From contig CAWEGO010000002.1 of NCBI GenBank assembly GCA_963808725.1, positions 2,046,001 to 2,110,000 on the forward strand: 64,000 nucleotides of DNA, in the 5' to 3' direction. Within the stretch, counting starts at the first letter, position 1. Every line of letters begins with the position of its first letter. Of this stretch, positions 8,348 through 16,362 are shown piece after piece. The position numbers and the translations under genes were made by a program. The stretch is from JAHFUA01 sp963808725 (GTDB lineage Bacteria; Acidobacteriota; Terriglobia; Terriglobales; Acidobacteriaceae). Under the pieces are notes generated by a model that was not told the origin of the DNA, searched no databases, and saw nothing but the letters and a program-made list of their open reading frames with translations.

Positions 8348-9746
8348 TCTGCTTTCTCCACAAGTCGCGGAAGGATTCGCGCGGCATCGTTGGCGCGGCA
8401 CGGTCCTTGGTCCACGGCCGCATGGGATCGAGCGCCGTGCCCTCCAGCCCCAGGCCGTGAATCGCGCGCAGTGCCGTGCGGCCCAGCGATCCGAAGAAGC
8501 TGAAGCGCCCGGGACTCATCATGGTCCAGCGGAACAGCTTCATTCCCCGGCGTTCCGAAGCGGAATGCGTGCCTTCATGGATGGCGTTGCGCCGGTTGTG
8601 CAGCAGGTGATGGTGCAGATCGATGTGCACCGGGCAGACATCGGTGCACGCGCCGCACAGTGACGACGCGAAGGAGAGATGCTGGTACTCCTTTAAGCCG
8701 AGCAAGCGCGGCTCGAGCACGCTGCCGATGGGGCCGGGATAGGTCATGCCGTAGGCGTGTCCGCCGATGTTGCGGAATACCGGGCAGGCGTTGATGCAGG
8801 CGCCGCAGCGGATGCAGTGCAGAACTTCGCGCTGCTCCAGGTCGGCCAGCAACTCGCTGCGCCCGTTATCGACCAGCACCACGTGAAATTCTTCCGGGCC
8901 ATCCACTTCGCCCGCGCGCCGCGCCCCGCCGATGAGCGTGTTGTAGCAGGTGATGGGCTGCCCCGTGCCCGTCGTGGCCAGCGTGGGCCAGAGCGTGGCC
9001 AGATCCTGCAAGCGCGGGATCACTTTCTCAATCCCAGTCAGCGCCACGTGGATGCGGGGCACGCTGGTGCTGAGCCGGCCATTGCCTTCGTTGGTGGTGA
9101 TGGTCACCATGCCGGCATCGGCGATGATGAAGTTGGCGCCGCTGATGCCCATTTCGGCGGAGAAGAACGACTTCCGCAGCCAGCGCCGCGCGATCGCCAC
9201 CAGTTCCGGCGGGTCGAGCGTTTCCGCCGCTCCCAGCTTCTCCTTGAACAGGTCGGAGACCTGCTTGCGGTTCAGGTGCATGGCCGGCGTGACAATGTGG
9301 TAGGGCGGCTCGTTGCGCAACTGCACGATGAATTCGCCGAGGTCGGTTTCCACTACCTCGATGCCCATCTTCTCCAGGGCTTGCGCCAGGTGGATTTCCT
9401 CGGAGACCATCGACTTCGACTTGACCACCTTCTTCACGCCACCGCGCTTGGCGACTTCGCAGATGTACTGCCGCGCTTCTTCGCCGGTCTCCGCCCAGAA
9501 GACGTGGCCGCCGTTCTCCTTCACTTTTTGTTCGAACTGAAGCAGGTATTTGTCGAGATGGTTGACGCCCTCCCACTTGATGTCGTGGCAGCGCTGGCGC
9601 GCCGCTTCCCAGTCGGCGAAGCGGGACTTGCCCTTGCCGACGCCGGTGTCGTATTGATCGATGTTCCAGCGAACGATGCCGCGGTGCACCAGGTCGGCGG
9701 ATTTCTCCGCCGCTTTGCGCTCGAACTCTTGGGAGGCGGCGCTCAT
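8334..9746 (-). CDS. lutB: Lactate utilization protein B, iron-sulfur LUD protein
   Basis: Iron-sulfur subunit of the LutABC lactate oxidation complex, 470 aa. An N-terminal LUD domain carries VKSKSMVSEEIHLAQALE and GMVTITTNEGN. A 4Fe-4S ferredoxin pair follows, with cysteine motifs CIRCGACINACPVF and CGACTDVCPVHIDL. The last 60 residues resemble the LutB C-terminal extension. The start ATG at 9746 overlaps the lutA stop (ATGA), so lutA-lutB-lutC is a tightly coupled operon. Confidence 0.93.
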   Translation of the reverse strand: MSAASQEFERKAAEKSADLVHRGIVRWNIDQYDTGVGKGKSRFADWEAARQRCHDIKWEGVNHLDKYLLQFEQKVKENGGHVFWAETGEEARQYICEVAKRGGVKKVVKSKSMVSEEIHLAQALEKMGIEVVETDLGEFIVQLRNEPPYHIVTPAMHLNRKQVSDLFKEKLGAAETLDPPELVAIARRWLRKSFFSAEMGISGANFIIADAGMVTITTNEGNGRLSTSVPRIHVALTGIEKVIPRLQDLATLWPTLATTGTGQPITCYNTLIGGARRAGEVDGPEEFHVVLVDNGRSELLADLEQREVLHCIRCGACINACPVFRNIGGHAYGMTYPGPIGSVLEPRLLGLKEYQHLSFASSLCGACTDVCPVHIDLHHHLLHNRRNAIHEGTHSASERRGMKLFRWTMMSPGRFSFFGSLGRTALRAIHGLGLEGTALDPMRPWTKDRAAPTMPRESFRDLWRKQNGVR

Positions 9747-10486
9747 AGCGTTTTGCCCCCGGCGGCCGCGGTCTGCGCAAGAATGCTGGCCACGTGAATG
9801 GTCCGCGCCTGGGACTTCTTCCGGCGGAGGATGCCCTCGATGTGCATCAGACAACTGGGGTCGGAGGCGGTGACGTACTCGGCGCCGGACTTTTCAATGT
9901 TGCCAGCTTTGGTGTCGCCCATAGCGGCGGAGATCATCGGGTACTTAACCGAGAAGGCGCCGCCGAATCCGCAGCACTCCTCGCCGTAGGGCAAATCGAC
10001 CAACTCCAGCCCGCGCACGTTCTTCAGCAGTTCGCGCGGCTCCTGCTTCAGATGGAGTTCGCGCAGGCCGTGGCAGGAATCATGGATTGTGACTTTGTGG
10101 GGGAAGCTCGCGCCCACATCAGTGACCTTGGCGATCTTCACCAGGAACTGGGTGAACTCGTAGACGCGCTCGCCCAGTTTGATGGCATCGTCGTGCAGCG
10201 GCGTTCCCGCCAGCAGCTCCGGGTAAAAGGTCTTCACCATGGTGGTGCAGGAGCCTGAAGGCGACACCACAGCCTCGGCCGAGCTGAAGATGCGCACAAA
10301 GCGTTCGGCCAGCGGCCGCGCTTCATCCCAATAGCCGGTGTTGAATGCCGGCTGCCCGCAGCAAGTCTGGGCTTCGGGGAAGTCCACCTCGTAGCCGATG
10401 CGACGGAGCACCCGCACTACATCCATACCCACCTGCGGGCTGAGTTGGTCCACGAAGCACGGGATGAAGAGGGAAACCTTGGGCAT
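9743..10486 (-). CDS. lutA: Lactate utilization protein A, CCG-domain oxidoreductase
   Basis: LutA/YkgE family, 247 aa, a subunit of the L-lactate oxidation complex. It has two CCG (DUF224) cysteine motifs: EAQTCCGQPAFNTG in the N-terminal half and GEECCGFGGAFSVKY in the C-terminal half, the latter preceded by HDSCHGLRELH. These resemble the cluster-binding modules of heterodisulfide reductase HdrB. First gene of lutABC. A composite repeat lies just upstream (10538-10785), so the promoter must lie within or next to it. Confidence 0.93.
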   Translation of the reverse strand: MPKVSLFIPCFVDQLSPQVGMDVVRVLRRIGYEVDFPEAQTCCGQPAFNTGYWDEARPLAERFVRIFSSAEAVVSPSGSCTTMVKTFYPELLAGTPLHDDAIKLGERVYEFTQFLVKIAKVTDVGASFPHKVTIHDSCHGLRELHLKQEPRELLKNVRGLELVDLPYGEECCGFGGAFSVKYPMISAAMGDTKAGNIEKSGAEYVTASDPSCLMHIEGILRRKKSQARTIHVASILAQTAAAGGKTL

Positions 10487-10537
10487 GGGAACTGGCTATG
10501 GTAGACCCACCAGGGCTTGGCGGCAAGCGCGTAGTGT

Positions 10538-10785
10538 TTGAAGGGGCGCGGCTTCCAGCCGCGCCGGCAAGAAGCAAGAAATTGTCATCCTGAGTGCAGC
10601 CCGAACGAGCATAGCGAGCGAGGGCAAGCGAAGGACCTGCTTTGAAAGTGTCATGCAATGAAGGCCCTCCAAAAGCGGGTCCTTCGGTCGCGCTTCTTCA
10701 CGCCGGACGCGCTCGGTCGCGCTCCCTCAGGATGACAACTCTTCAATGCGCCGCTACGGCGCGGCTCGAAGCCGCGCCCCTTCAA
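10538..10785. repeat. Composite nested palindromic element (REP-like copy 2 around a TGTCATCCTGAG repeat)
   Basis: The outer arms TTGAAGGGGCGCGGCTTC and GAAGCCGCGCCCCTTCAA form a near-perfect inverted pair of the REP-like family. Between them, 10582-10738 is a second inverted repeat with ends TTGTCATCCTGAG and CTCAGGATGACAA. The two families are thus nested, one inside the other, in the 335-base gap between lutA and the amidotransferase-like gene. I see no coding sequence here. Confidence 0.78.
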
Positions 10786-10822
10786 AGCGTCCGCTTTCGG
10801 ACACGTCTAGGCTGAAGGCAGT

Positions 10823-11581
10823 CTAGGCCCCGGTTGGTTCTGCGGCATTGCCGAGCGCAAACCCGGCCGCCGCCTTCAAAAACGCCACCACCACCGGATG
10901 CGGCTGCTGACGCGCCCGCTGGGGCTGGAACAGCATGGCCAGGAAAAAGCGATGGGTCGGCAGTTCGAACGCCTTCAATTCGCCTTGCGGGCCCCAAGCG
11001 CCGAGCTTCAGACCTGCTGTCTCGAACCGGCTCACATATTCCGCGTTCACTTCGTAATTGCAGAAGTGCTCCTCGACGGCCTCGGCGCCGCCGTAGATGG
11101 AATGGAGCGCCGTGCCCGGCTCCATGCGGATGCCCGCAATCGGACCGACCAGCTTGGGATCGCCCGGATTGCGGTTCGGCACCGCGCACAGCACGGGCGT
11201 GATGACGATGTGTTTGGAATCGGAACCGTTTTCCGCCGTGTCGGCGTCGGCCAGTCCCATCACGTTACGCGCATACTCTACCAGAGCATATTGGAAGCCG
11301 CCTCAAGTGCCGACGAACGGCCAGTCGCGCCGCCGCGCGAACTCGATGCCGTCGAGCATGCCCTCCATGCTCTGATACGGACTGGCCGGCGCTGCCCACA
11401 GCCCGTGATATCCGGCCATCAGCCGCTCGCCCTCCGCTCCCACCAGCGAAGGCGTCGGCAGCCACTGCGACTCAACCTCGACGCCCAGCGCGCGTCCAGC
11501 ATGCTGCAGGCTGGTGCCGATGGTGATGTGTGAGAGAAACTCAGGATTGAGGTCGCCCAGGATGCCGATGCGAATGGTCAC
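10823..11581 (-). CDS. CTP synthase C-terminal region-like glutamine amidotransferase, probable selenoprotein (in-frame TGA at 11303-11305)
   Basis: Class I glutamine amidotransferase-like protein related to the C-terminal half of CTP synthase. It is 252 residues if TGA codon 93 is read as selenocysteine. The segment before the TGA ends RDWPFVGT and the segment after it, in the same frame, starts GGFQYALVEYARNV. That reconstructs the nucleophile elbow G-T-(C/U)-G-G-F-Q, with the TGA exactly at the catalytic cysteine. A hairpin with a GGU-containing loop begins 13 bases after the TGA. Cysteine and selenocysteine forms of this family are known. The start is GTG at 11581 with an AAGGGGGG Shine-Dalgarno. 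A conventional caller would split it at 11303 and lose the active site. Confidence 0.85.
11272..11290 (-). promoter_or_regulatory. Predicted bacterial SECIS element of the amidotransferase-like selenoprotein
   Basis: On the minus strand a 7-bp stem (TATGCTC at 11290-11284 with GAGTATG at 11278-11272, two G-U pairs) closes a 5-base loop TGGTA. The loop begins 20 bases after the TGA and contains the GGU that SelB-binding loops such as that of E. coli fdhF carry. Position and loop fit the bacterial SECIS model. SelB recognition itself is inferred. Confidence 0.65.
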
Positions 11582-11708
11582 GCAGTCCCCCCTTCACACC
11601 ATACAGGCGAGCATGTGATTCGAATCAGCTATTGGACCGAAGGGAGCAGCGAGTGGATTCGGCATTGCTGTCTATCGGTTCTTAGTGCTGATTTATCGGC
11701 GGTTATAA

Positions 11709-12170
11709 TCAAAGAACCCCGCCGGTGCTGAACAGCATAAGCAGCCATACCCCTTGTACTACTTCTGCGCTCATAACTAACTTACCTACATTCGTCCTGA
11801 CGACCAGTCCCATCACAAAAGCAGTCGGACAACACAAGGTACAGATAATTGCTGCCAATAACCCTAATATTGGGCGGCCGCCCACTTTGAAATATCCGAG
11901 GACAACGGCAATGAGGCTCATCAGGCAGCCAATAGCGCCAAGCAAGATAGATGTGCCGCAGACTCCCTGTTTCCACCCGTCCATGGTTCGTAGCTGCCGT
12001 TTGGCAGCGAAGGCGCCGGCGAGCAAGATTGCTAAGCAGAGCACCGGGAGTGCGGTGAACACGATATACCAGCGTGACTCAGAACCCTTAGTAGCGGACG
12101 TAGCCAGAAGAGACAGGAACAACGAGAGCACCGGAAGGATCGTGAGCAGGAAATCCGAGCGCGCGGACAT
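11709..12170 (-). CDS. Hypothetical multi-pass membrane protein
   Basis: 153 aa from the ATG at 12170; a GTG at 12191 would add seven residues. About four hydrophobic stretches are visible (LLTILPVLSLFLSLLAT, YIVFTALPVLCLAILLAG, TSILLGAIGCLMSLIAVVLG, LGLLAAIICTLCCPTAFVMG), plus a short terminal one. I recognise no family. Base composition is clearly less GC-rich than its neighbours, suggesting a recent or fast-evolving gene. It stands alone between the selenoprotein gene and tnaA. Confidence 0.6.
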   Translation of the reverse strand: MSARSDFLLTILPVLSLFLSLLATSATKGSESRWYIVFTALPVLCLAILLAGAFAAKRQLRTMDGWKQGVCGTSILLGAIGCLMSLIAVVLGYFKVGGRPILGLLAAIICTLCCPTAFVMGLVVRTNVGKLVMSAEVVQGVWLLMLFSTGGVL

Positions 12171-12308
12171 GCAAGTAAGGGTACTACCCACCTAACAAGG
12201 AGCCAAACTGTTGTGGACGGGCTCCTCACAGTCCAGTTTAACAGGATCGCCCCAGCCTCATTTGCAGGATGCTGATAAATTATCCTGGGGTCAAGGTGTG
12301 GCTAGCCT

Positions 12309-13676
12309 ATGAAGACCATCATCGAGCCATTCCGCATCAAGAGCGTAGAACCCATCCGCTGGACGACCCGCGCCGATCGCGAAGCGCTGCTGCGCGCGGC
12401 GCATTACAACCTGTTTCTGGTCTTGGCCGACGATGTTCTGATCGATCTGCTGACCGATTCCGGCACCGGCGCCATGTCCACGCACCAGTGGGCCGCGATC
12501 ATGGAAGGCGACGAGAGCTATGCCGGCAGCCGCAGCTTCGACCGCTTCCGCGCCTCGGTGCAGGAGATCTTCGGCTACAGCCACGTGATCCCTACGCACC
12601 AGGGCCGCGCCGCTGAGCGCATCCTGTTCAGCGTAATGTGCAAGAAGGGTGACGTGGTCCCCAACAACACGCACTTCGATACTACGCGCGCCAACATCGA
12701 GTTTGTGGGCGCCGAGGCTGTGGACCTGCCCATCGCCGAGGGCAAGCAGCCAGCGCTGGTGCATCCCTTCAAGGGCAACATGGATGTGGCGGCGCTCGAA
12801 GAACTGATCCAGCGCGTGGGCCGCGAGCGCGTGCCGCTGGTGATGCTCACCATCACCAACAACTCCGGCGGAGGCCAGCCGGTCTCCATGGAAAACGCGC
12901 GCGCGGTGAGCGTGGTTTGCCGGCGCCATCGCATTCCGCTTTATTTCGACGCCTGCCGCTTCGCTGAGAATTCGTATTTCATCAAGCTGCGCGAGGAAGG
13001 ATACGAGTACAAGACTCCGAAGCGGATTGCGCAGGAGATGTTCACGCTGGGCGACGGCTGCACCATGTCCGCCAAAAAGGACGGCATGGCCAACATCGGC
13101 GGCTTCCTCTGCACCAACAACGACGTGCTGGCCGCGCAGGAGACTAACCTGCTGATTCTCACCGAGGGCTACCCGACTTACGGCGGCATGGCCGGGCGCG
13201 ACCTGGAAGCAATTGCAGTCGGCTTGCAGGAAGCGCTCGACGAGGATTACCTGCGATATCGGATCACTTCCACCGCGTATCTCGGCAAGCACATTTCGGG
13301 GCACGGCGTTCCCATCGTGCAGCCGCCAGGCGGCCACGCCATCTATATCGACGCGCGCGCATTTCTGCCGCACATTTCGCCGGCGGAATTCCCCGGCGTT
13401 GCGCTGGCGAACGAGCTCTATCTCGAAGGCGGTATCCGGTCGGTCGAGATCGGGACGCTGATGTTCGGCGCCGCCGCCAGAATGGACCTGGTGCGCCTGG
13501 CGATTCCACGGCGCGTCTATACGCAGAGCCACATCGATTACGTCATCGAGGTGATTCTGGAGGTCTGGAAGCGCCGCGACCAGATTGTGGGGCTCAAGCT
13601 GGTGGAAGGAGCTCCGTTCCTGCGTCACTTCACTGCGCAGCTCGAGCCGCTGCAGGCTATACGGGCCAGCGTGTAA
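12309..13676 (+). CDS. tnaA: Tryptophanase (tryptophan indole-lyase) family enzyme
   Basis: PLP-dependent beta-eliminating lyase of the TnaA/tyrosine phenol-lyase family, 455 aa. The PLP lysine is Lys257 in SAKKDG, and the motifs THQGRAAE, DACRFAENSYFIK and TEGYPTYGGMAGRD are conserved. At three positions that separate the two activities it has the tryptophanase residue: Asp124 in FDTT (Thr in tyrosine phenol-lyase), Ile381 in VEIG (Arg in the phenol-lyase) and His440 in LRHFTA (Phe in the phenol-lyase). The prediction is indole, pyruvate and ammonia from tryptophan. No tnaC-like leader or tryptophan permease is adjacent. Confidence 0.9.
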   Translation: MKTIIEPFRIKSVEPIRWTTRADREALLRAAHYNLFLVLADDVLIDLLTDSGTGAMSTHQWAAIMEGDESYAGSRSFDRFRASVQEIFGYSHVIPTHQGRAAERILFSVMCKKGDVVPNNTHFDTTRANIEFVGAEAVDLPIAEGKQPALVHPFKGNMDVAALEELIQRVGRERVPLVMLTITNNSGGGQPVSMENARAVSVVCRRHRIPLYFDACRFAENSYFIKLREEGYEYKTPKRIAQEMFTLGDGCTMSAKKDGMANIGGFLCTNNDVLAAQETNLLILTEGYPTYGGMAGRDLEAIAVGLQEALDEDYLRYRITSTAYLGKHISGHGVPIVQPPGGHAIYIDARAFLPHISPAEFPGVALANELYLEGGIRSVEIGTLMFGAAARMDLVRLAIPRRVYTQSHIDYVIEVILEVWKRRDQIVGLKLVEGAPFLRHFTAQLEPLQAIRASV

Positions 13677-13699
13677 GGTGGTCTTACGTTTAGTGTACT

Positions 13700-13820
13700 G
13701 TGGAAGCGCCGGGCTTCAGCCCGGCGAAAGGCAACTTTAGGGGAGGGCTTTAGCCCCCAGGGCCTAAAGGCCGATCTTCTTTTGGAAACTTTTCGCAGGC
13801 CTGAAGGCCTGCGCTTCCAC
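13700..13820. repeat. REP/MITE-like palindromic element (copy 3)
   Basis: A 121-base element with terminal inverted repeats GTGGAAGCGC and GCGCTTCCAC. Inside it are GCCGGGCTTCAGCCCGGC, GGGCTTTAGCCC, GGCCTAAAGGCC and CAGGCCTGAAGGCCTG. Same architecture as the elements at 4294 and 57725. It occupies the gap between tnaA and the alcohol dehydrogenase. Confidence 0.8.
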
Positions 13821-13853
13821 CCGCGACACATTTGAACCCGCCCTAGGTGCTCT

Positions 13854-14852
13854 ATGCGTGCGATGGTGCTCCAACAGCCGCGTCCCGCCGAAGAAGCGCC
13901 GCTTCAGGCGAGAGACATTCCGGAGCCGACGCCCGGCCCGGGAGAGATTCGGGTGCGAGTCCGCGTATGCGGCGTCTGCCATACGGACCTGCACATCGTC
14001 CAAGGCGAGCTCCCGATGCACAAGCTGCCGCTCGTGCCCGGGCACCAGGTGGTGGGTGTGGTGGATGCGGTCGGCTCGGGCGCCAAGGGCTTCCGCGAAG
14101 GCGATCGTGCCGGCGTGATCTGGCTGCACTCGACGGACGGAAGCTGCGAGTATTGCCGTCGCAATTCCGAAAATTTGTGCGTCAACGCCAAGTTCACTGG
14201 CTACGACGTGGATGGCGGATACGCCGAAGCGGTCGTCGTCCCCGCAGACTTCGCTTACCAGATCCCCAAAAAATTCTCCGACGAGAATGCCGCTCCCCTG
14301 CTGTGCGCGGGTGTGATCGGATACCGGTCGTTAAAGCTTAGTGGTGCAGTCAAATCCGACCGGCTGGGCCTCTACGGCTTCGGCGCCAGCGCCCACATCG
14401 TGCTCCAGCTTGCGCGCCACATGGGATGCGAAGTGTACGTGTTCACGCGTGCGGCGGCGCATCGTGAACTTGCGACCAAGCTGGGCGCGGCGTGGGTCGG
14501 CGATGCGAAAAATCGTCCCCCCCGCGAACTCGACGCCGCGATTATCTTTGCGCCGGCGGGACCGCTGGTGCTCGATGCTCTGCGCGCACTGCGCAAAGGC
14601 GGCGCTGTGGCGCTGGCGGGCATCACCATGACCCCGATCCCGGAAATGGACTATTCCTTGATCTACGGCGAGCGGGTGGTGCGCAGTGTCGCCAACAGCA
14701 CACGGCAGGATGCGCGTGAGCTTCTGGAGCTCGCCGCTGAAATCCCGGTGCGCACGGACATCCAGCTTTACCCGCTGGAGGAAGCCAATCGCGCCCTTGC
14801 CGACATGAAGCACAGCCGCATCGAAGGCGCGGGCGTGCTGCGCGTCGGCTGA
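13854..14852 (+). CDS. Zinc-dependent alcohol dehydrogenase (MDR family)
   Basis: Medium-chain dehydrogenase/reductase, 332 aa. The catalytic zinc ligands are in GVCHTDLH and LVPGHQVVG. The structural zinc loop reads DGSCEYCRRNSENLC, so the first of the four usual cysteines is Asp. The Rossmann glycine motif is GLYGFGASAH. Closest in style to AdhA/AdhP-type zinc-binding alcohol dehydrogenases. Start ATG 13854; a second ATG three codons later is possible. It faces the OsmC gene tail-to-tail with only two bases between. Confidence 0.88.
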   Translation: MRAMVLQQPRPAEEAPLQARDIPEPTPGPGEIRVRVRVCGVCHTDLHIVQGELPMHKLPLVPGHQVVGVVDAVGSGAKGFREGDRAGVIWLHSTDGSCEYCRRNSENLCVNAKFTGYDVDGGYAEAVVVPADFAYQIPKKFSDENAAPLLCAGVIGYRSLKLSGAVKSDRLGLYGFGASAHIVLQLARHMGCEVYVFTRAAAHRELATKLGAAWVGDAKNRPPRELDAAIIFAPAGPLVLDALRALRKGGAVALAGITMTPIPEMDYSLIYGERVVRSVANSTRQDARELLELAAEIPVRTDIQLYPLEEANRALADMKHSRIEGAGVLRVG

Positions 14853-14854
14853 CT

Positions 14855-15337
14855 TCAAGTGGACGCGGGCTGTGCCAGCACGTAACTGGAGCTGAGCTGG
14901 ATGGCTCCGTGCAAGGTGCGATACAGCGGGCAGCGCATGGCATACATGCCGTGCACGCGCTCCACGGTTTCGCGAGCTTCTTCCGGCGCCACCAGGCGGT
15001 ATTCCACGTGGATACGCCTGATCACCAGGACCTTTTCGTCGGTTTCCACTTCGCCGCGGACCTGGCCCGTCAAACGTCCGCCGCTGGCATCAATGTTGCG
15101 CGCCTCCAGCGCGCCCCCGAAGGTGCCCAGCATTCAACCGGCGGTGGCAGCGATGACATAGTCGATGGTTGCGGCGTGGCTCTCGCCGAGCTTTTCCTTG
15201 GGAATCTTGTAATGCTCGGCGATCGCCCCGTGAACACTGAAGGTGATTGGTTCCTTTTCGCCCGGCAGCCACGCCAGGCGGACCGGTCCGGCTACTCGCT
15301 CGATGCGTGCGTTCGAAACGTAAACCACGTCGGACAT
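14855..15337 (-). CDS. OsmC family protein, probable selenoprotein (in-frame TGA at 15134-15136)
   Basis: OsmC/Ohr-fold thiol peroxidase-like protein, 160 residues if TGA codon 68 is read as selenocysteine. The upstream part ends DYVIAATAG and the downstream part, in the same frame, continues MLGTFGGALEARNID. The TGA falls at the reactive cysteine of the family, on the long helix after the ATIDYVIAA strand. A GC-rich hairpin follows at 15098-15114. OsmC-like selenoproteins are a known prokaryotic family. The ATG at 15337 has TGGAGG upstream. A conventional caller would yield two fragments, both lacking the active residue. Confidence 0.86.
15098..15114 (-). promoter_or_regulatory. Predicted SECIS element of the OsmC-family selenoprotein
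   Basis: On the minus strand the 6-bp GC stem GCGCGC (15114-15109) / GCGCGC (15103-15098) closes a TGGAG loop that begins 25 bases after the TGA. A G in the first two loop positions and a spacing of 16-37 bases fit the bacterial SECIS pattern. The loop differs from the one at 11279-11283, as is normal for bacterial SECIS elements. Confidence 0.6.
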
Positions 15338-15408
15338 GCTTGGACCTCCACGCTGCATTCTAGACTGTTCCAGTGCGGTTGTGACCAGTGAGGGGGCACG
15401 GCTTAGGG

Positions 15409-16362
15409 CTACGCGGCGCCGGTCTTGGCAGCGGTCAGGTGATGAATCGTCTTCTGCAGCGAGGCTTCGTCTTCCGCGTTCAGGCAGGTTTTGGAGCGGT
15501 CGATCTGGCGCAGGAGTCCGCTGAGCACTTTGCCGGGTCCGACCTCGATGAAAGTCCCGACGCCCTTGGCGATCAGCAATCGCACGCAGGGCTCCCACCG
15601 CACGGCGCCGGTCACCTGGCGGATAAGCGCGCTGCGAGCGGCTTCGGGCTTCTCCACTAGTTCGGCATCGACGTTGCATGCGACCGGAATCTGCATCTCG
15701 TGAAACGGGAGCTGCGCGAGGTCGGCCGCCATCTTGTCCTGCGCCGGCTGCAGCAGCGAGCAGTGGAAGGGCGCGCTGACCGGCAGCAGGATGGCGCGTT
15801 TGGCGCCATGACGCTTGGCCAGCTCGGCGGCGCGCTCGACCGCGCGCATGCTGCCGGAGATCACAATCTGCTCGGGAGAGTTGATATTTGCCGGCGAGCA
15901 GACTTCGCCCTGCGCCGCCTCAGCGCAGATTTTGCTCAGCTCGGCGAGCGGCATCCCGAGAATGGCAGCCATGGCGCCCTCCCCGACCGGCACCGCTTCC
16001 TGCATGTAGCGGCCGCGACGGCTGACGGTGCGCAGGGCATCCTCGAAGCTCACGGTTCCCGCCGCCACGTGCGCTGAATACTCGCCCAGGCTGTGTCCGG
16101 CGGCGAACGCGGGATGAATTCCCTTTTCGCGCAGCACGCGACAGGCCGCCACGGAAACGGTGAGGATCGCGGGCTGGGTGATCTCGGTGAGCTTCAGCTT
16201 TTCTTCCGGACCTTGGAAGCACAGGTCGGACAGCTTGAATCCGAGCGCCGCGTCGGCCTGGTCGAAGGTCTGGCGCGCGGCCGGGTACGTGGACGCCAGA
16301 TCCTTGCCCATGCCGACGGACTGCGATCCCTGCCCGGGAAAAAGGAATGCGATGGCGCTCAT
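15409..16362 (-). CDS. fabD: Malonyl-CoA:ACP transacylase
   Basis: Transfers malonyl from CoA to acyl carrier protein to supply fatty-acid elongation. 317 aa. The N-terminal FLFPGQGSQSVGMG, the nucleophile elbow AGHSLGEYSAHVAAG, the arginine segment around RRGRYMQEA and the catalytic histidine in VSAPFHCSLL are all present. The ATG at 16362 overlaps the plsX stop (ATGA). It is the last gene of the yceD-rpmF-plsX-fabD cluster. Confidence 0.96.
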   Translation of the reverse strand: MSAIAFLFPGQGSQSVGMGKDLASTYPAARQTFDQADAALGFKLSDLCFQGPEEKLKLTEITQPAILTVSVAACRVLREKGIHPAFAAGHSLGEYSAHVAAGTVSFEDALRTVSRRGRYMQEAVPVGEGAMAAILGMPLAELSKICAEAAQGEVCSPANINSPEQIVISGSMRAVERAAELAKRHGAKRAILLPVSAPFHCSLLQPAQDKMAADLAQLPFHEMQIPVACNVDAELVEKPEAARSALIRQVTGAVRWEPCVRLLIAKGVGTFIEVGPGKVLSGLLRQIDRSKTCLNAEDEASLQKTIHHLTAAKTGAA

